This document shows positions 32,770-34,477 of a stretch of DNA of 34,477 nucleotides, in pieces. Numbering within the stretch: the stretch's first letter is position 1; every line of letters begins with the position of its first letter. The notes beneath the pieces are model-generated. The model was not told the DNA's origin. It was given only the letters and a program-made list of their open reading frames with translations, and searched no databases. Made by a program: the position numbers and the translations under genes. Location of the stretch: NCBI GenBank assembly GCA_031262745.1, contig JAISHE010000038.1, positions 1 to 34,477 of the forward strand. Reading direction: 5' to 3'. The DNA is from Culturomica sp. GTDB lineage: Bacteria; Bacteroidota; Bacteroidia; Bacteroidales; Marinifilaceae.

Positions 32770-33416
32770 GGGTAATATAATTTTTGTTTTGTATCCACCT
32801 TAACCGAAATATCCAAACCCAATCGCTGAAGCATCGTCTCAACCTGTTCTTTCTTTTGCTGATTATAAACAGCAATGGATTTGATGCAGGCGACAGGCAC
32901 ATAATCCTTTACCAAAAACTCTGCCTGTTTTTTTCGCATCCTATCCAAATCTTCATCGTTGTTGTTCCAATATTGCGAAGAAACGACCTTCCAGTCGATC
33001 TTTTCCAAATCATCGACCGAATTGAAAAAAACAGTGAGGGTATTTTTTGCATGACCATCGGTAAAACACCATTTACCGGGGCAATGTTCTATTATGCTCT
33101 CAATAGAGCATACGATGAAAACTATATCTGCCTGAGGTCTCTTTTTAATCCCGCGATGCCCTGTCTTGATGTTTAATAGCATCGGCGAATGTCCTCCAAA
33201 GTAGAACGGAACATAATCACCGAGATTTCCTCCCGGCGGAACAATATTAGCGGGATAATCTTGTCTCTGGCTTATCAAGTCGCTATCTCCGATATTGATA
33301 TAATCAGGATCTGCCAACTTGTGATTTTGCCTACACATACCGTTCCGGAGCAAATGCTCCAGATTGTCGAAATGAACCATCCTAAAGATTGGCTTTTGTA
33401 AATAATCGACAGGCAT
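32766..33416 (-). CDS. darT: DarT DNA ADP-ribosyltransferase toxin
   Basis: 216 residues, full length. DarT attaches ADP-ribose from NAD to bases in single-stranded DNA. IFRMVHFDNLEHLLRNGM is the family start with the NAD-site His. VPFYFGGHSPMLLNI and the catalytic Glu166 in KKQAEFLVKDYVP are present, so the toxin looks active. The partner darG follows with a 4-nt overlap, and a -7 box lies 29 bp upstream. Confidence 0.93.
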   Translation of the reverse strand: MPVDYLQKPIFRMVHFDNLEHLLRNGMCRQNHKLADPDYINIGDSDLISQRQDYPANIVPPGGNLGDYVPFYFGGHSPMLLNIKTGHRGIKKRPQADIVFIVCSIESIIEHCPGKWCFTDGHAKNTLTVFFNSVDDLEKIDWKVVSSQYWNNNDEDLDRMRKKQAEFLVKDYVPVACIKSIAVYNQQKKEQVETMLQRLGLDISVKVDTKQKLYYP

Positions 33417-33445
33417 AGAAATAACGCTAACTCTCTTTGTTTTTA

Positions 33446-33453
33446 CAAAAATA
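33446..33453 (-). promoter_or_regulatory. Candidate -7 box for darTG
   Basis: Minus-strand TATTTTTG matches TAnnTTTG, 29 bp before the darT start. The rest of the 420-bp gap 33417-33836 contains a GGAC-AAAA-GTCC hairpin (33589-33600), an inverted pair GCAGATG (33525-33531) and CATCTGC (33600-33606), and the tandem array below. Confidence 0.45.
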
Positions 33454-33619
33454 CAAAAAAATAATCAACTTTACTCGTTACGCAATTTAATCATCTCCGT
33501 AGTTATGATAGCCCCACAAAAAAAGCAGATGAACTTCGTTCTTGCTTCATAAACCTCAAACACTTACTAAAAAAAGTTTAATCCGCTCGGACAAAAGTCC
33601 ATCTGCTATATTCTAATCT

Positions 33620-33829
33620 CTATACTCTTTGGATGTTTCGCCGAACTTTGAATTGTACAAGTGAGACTTTGAATTGTACAAGCGAGCCAATGAATTGTAC
33701 AAGTGAGTCCTTGAATTGTACAAGCGAGTCTTTGAATTGTATAAGCGAGCCACTCAATTGTGCAAGCGAATCTTTGAATTGTACAAGCGAACTGCTCGGA
33801 GACATAAATCTATAACTCAATTTTTCCAT
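33620..33829 (-). CDS. Possible small heptad-repeat protein encoded by the tandem array
   Basis: 69 residues from an ATG at 33829, 8 bp after the FISUMP stop. The centre is a run of seven-residue units of the type SLVQFKD, with Leu, Val and Phe at fixed places, as in an amphipathic or coiled-coil helix. The frame exists because the DNA repeat is 21 bp long, so it may be accidental. No ribosome site stands out. Treat it as a hypothesis. Confidence 0.25.
   Translation of the reverse strand: MEKLSYRFMSPSSSLVQFKDSLAQLSGSLIQFKDSLVQFKDSLVQFIGSLVQFKVSLVQFKVRRNIQRV
33648..33794. repeat. Second 21-bp-period tandem array, seven units
   Basis: Units start at 33648, 33669, 33690, 33711, 33732, 33753 and 33774. 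Most begin TTGAATTGTACAAG and continue YGAGYC. Each carries TTGTACAA or a close variant, so this palindrome recurs every 21 bp. The period, the AATT and GTAC elements and the position just downstream of a minus-strand stop codon are shared with the array at 4721-4880, although the unit sequences differ. Confidence 0.9.
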
Positions 33830-33836
33830 TATTGAC

Positions 33837-34477
33837 CTAATTTAGCAGACAACGGACGGAATAGCCGTTCGACTTAGGGCGGATATTACGGTAGGTTGAA
33901 GACGAACCAGCGTACAGAGACCTGAACCACGCATAGGAATCATACTCTGATGACGACCACCAGAATCCGTAAGAACCAAAGTAGGCACCCCAGCAGCCAC
34001 CCTGAAGTCCACTCCAACCACTACTATTAGTGCCACCCCAAGAGGTAGTCTTTAATTTACTACCGTAACCCGAGTCGCGATTCCAATGATCTCCGCTGCC
34101 ATTTACCTGATCCTCAGGCATCCCAATAGATCTCTCCAAAGTCTTAAACTCTGCATCGCTCGGAACATGCCAACCGTCGGGGCAAATACCTTGCATATGA
34201 CCACTACCGTCAGTAGCGTATTTTATATCGGTTGTATTTTCTCCATAAACAGTTTCCCGCCAATTATAAAGTCCTCCGTAAGTATCACAATTACTTTCAT
34301 TATTATCATAGCATGTCCTTTGAATACCCACAGTATTTTGTGTACTTGTCCCTCCATTTACACGTTCACCTATATTCATATTCTTTGCCATCCAACACTG
34401 CTCGCCGATTTCTACTGTGGGATAAGATTGACCATCGCGAGAATCTTTAAAACAATCACCACACGTAGCAAATGATT
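33837..34477 (-). CDS. FISUMP-domain protein (TIGR02145 type), 5' part cut by window edge
   Basis: The frame is open to the right edge (about 212 residues visible). It holds the FISUMP pattern: DSRDGQSYPTVEIGEQCWMA, then KNMNIGERVNG, GGLYNWRETVYG, CPDGWHVPSDAEFKTLERSI, and the ending GFWWSSSEYDSYAWFRSLY with SVRCLLN. The domain is abundant in Fibrobacter and found in Bacteroidota surface or secreted proteins; its function is unknown. An internal Met at 34391 is not the real start, because the conserved IGEQCW block lies upstream of it. The signal peptide, if any, is outside the window. Confidence 0.9.
   Translation of the reverse strand, partial: SFATCGDCFKDSRDGQSYPTVEIGEQCWMAKNMNIGERVNGGTSTQNTVGIQRTCYDNNESNCDTYGGLYNWRETVYGENTTDIKYATDGSGHMQGICPDGWHVPSDAEFKTLERSIGMPEDQVNGSGDHWNRDSGYGSKLKTTSWGGTNSSGWSGLQGGCWGAYFGSYGFWWSSSEYDSYAWFRSLYAGSSSTYRNIRPKSNGYSVRCLLN

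Noticed and set aside
33842..34475. Antisense and alternative-frame openings across the FISUMP gene
   Set aside because: The FISUMP motifs fix the coding frame; the others are shadows.

Overview
The window looks like a chromosomal segment of a Bacteroidales bacterium (phylum Bacteroidota). The evidence is a gldA-type ABC ATPase, a GldJ-type lipoprotein directly followed by murF, ExbB/ExbD/TonB-type genes, FISUMP and RhuM families, AT-rich leaders, and several TAnnTTTG-type -7 promoter boxes. No rRNA or tRNA gene was seen. Housekeeping genes (mutL, purD, pyrC, folB, murF, ispF) form a normal backbone into which accessory blocks are set.

Left edge (1-4880): the most notable gene is a complete Cas12a2-type CRISPR effector (complement 636..4421, 1261 residues). 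It has the Cas12a-like N terminus, three intact RuvC motifs (D896, E1095, D1242) and a four-cysteine zinc ribbon where Cas12a has its Nuc domain. A RhuM-family gene starts inside its 3' end (11-nt overlap) and runs off the left edge. No CRISPR array, cas1, cas2 or cas4 is visible here. Upstream lie an 11-bp inverted repeat and a 21-bp-period tandem array that begins at the stop codon of the next gene.

4878-11485 (minus strand): SLC13/RCK permease, an ankyrin-SUKH protein overlapping a zinc-ribbon protein, a Wzx-like flippase and a U32 peptidase-family protein. 11624-16199 (plus strand): exbB, exbD, an orphan HEPN gene, a small membrane protein, mutL and gldA.

16200-21911 is interpreted as a 5.7-kb inserted island. 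A 22-bp sequence that includes the 3' end of the lipoprotein gene at complement 21893..22747 is repeated exactly just after the gldA stop codon. Removing the island leaves two convergent genes 3 bp apart. The island holds a structured RNA/terminator region, a putative graspetide (ATP-grasp RiPP) precursor and synthetase, a PD-(D/E)XK nuclease overlapping the synthetase gene, a membrane protein, a SHOCT-like small protein, a DUF1016/YhcG nuclease-fold gene and a possible remnant of a second one. No integrase was found.

21893-31476: lipoprotein, folB, TonB-domain protein, purD with a membrane protein, pyrC, a DPM1-like glycosyltransferase, murF, gldJ and ispF. 31477-33416: a palindrome-rich spacer and a complete DarTG toxin-antitoxin pair. 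33417-34477: a second 21-bp-period tandem array and the 3' part of a FISUMP protein running off the right edge.

Taken together, the accessory content is rich in defence-type genes: Cas12a2+RhuM, PD-(D/E)XK and DUF1016 nucleases, DarTG, HEPN and SUKH. Gene calls rest on motif recognition by eye; no database search was run.
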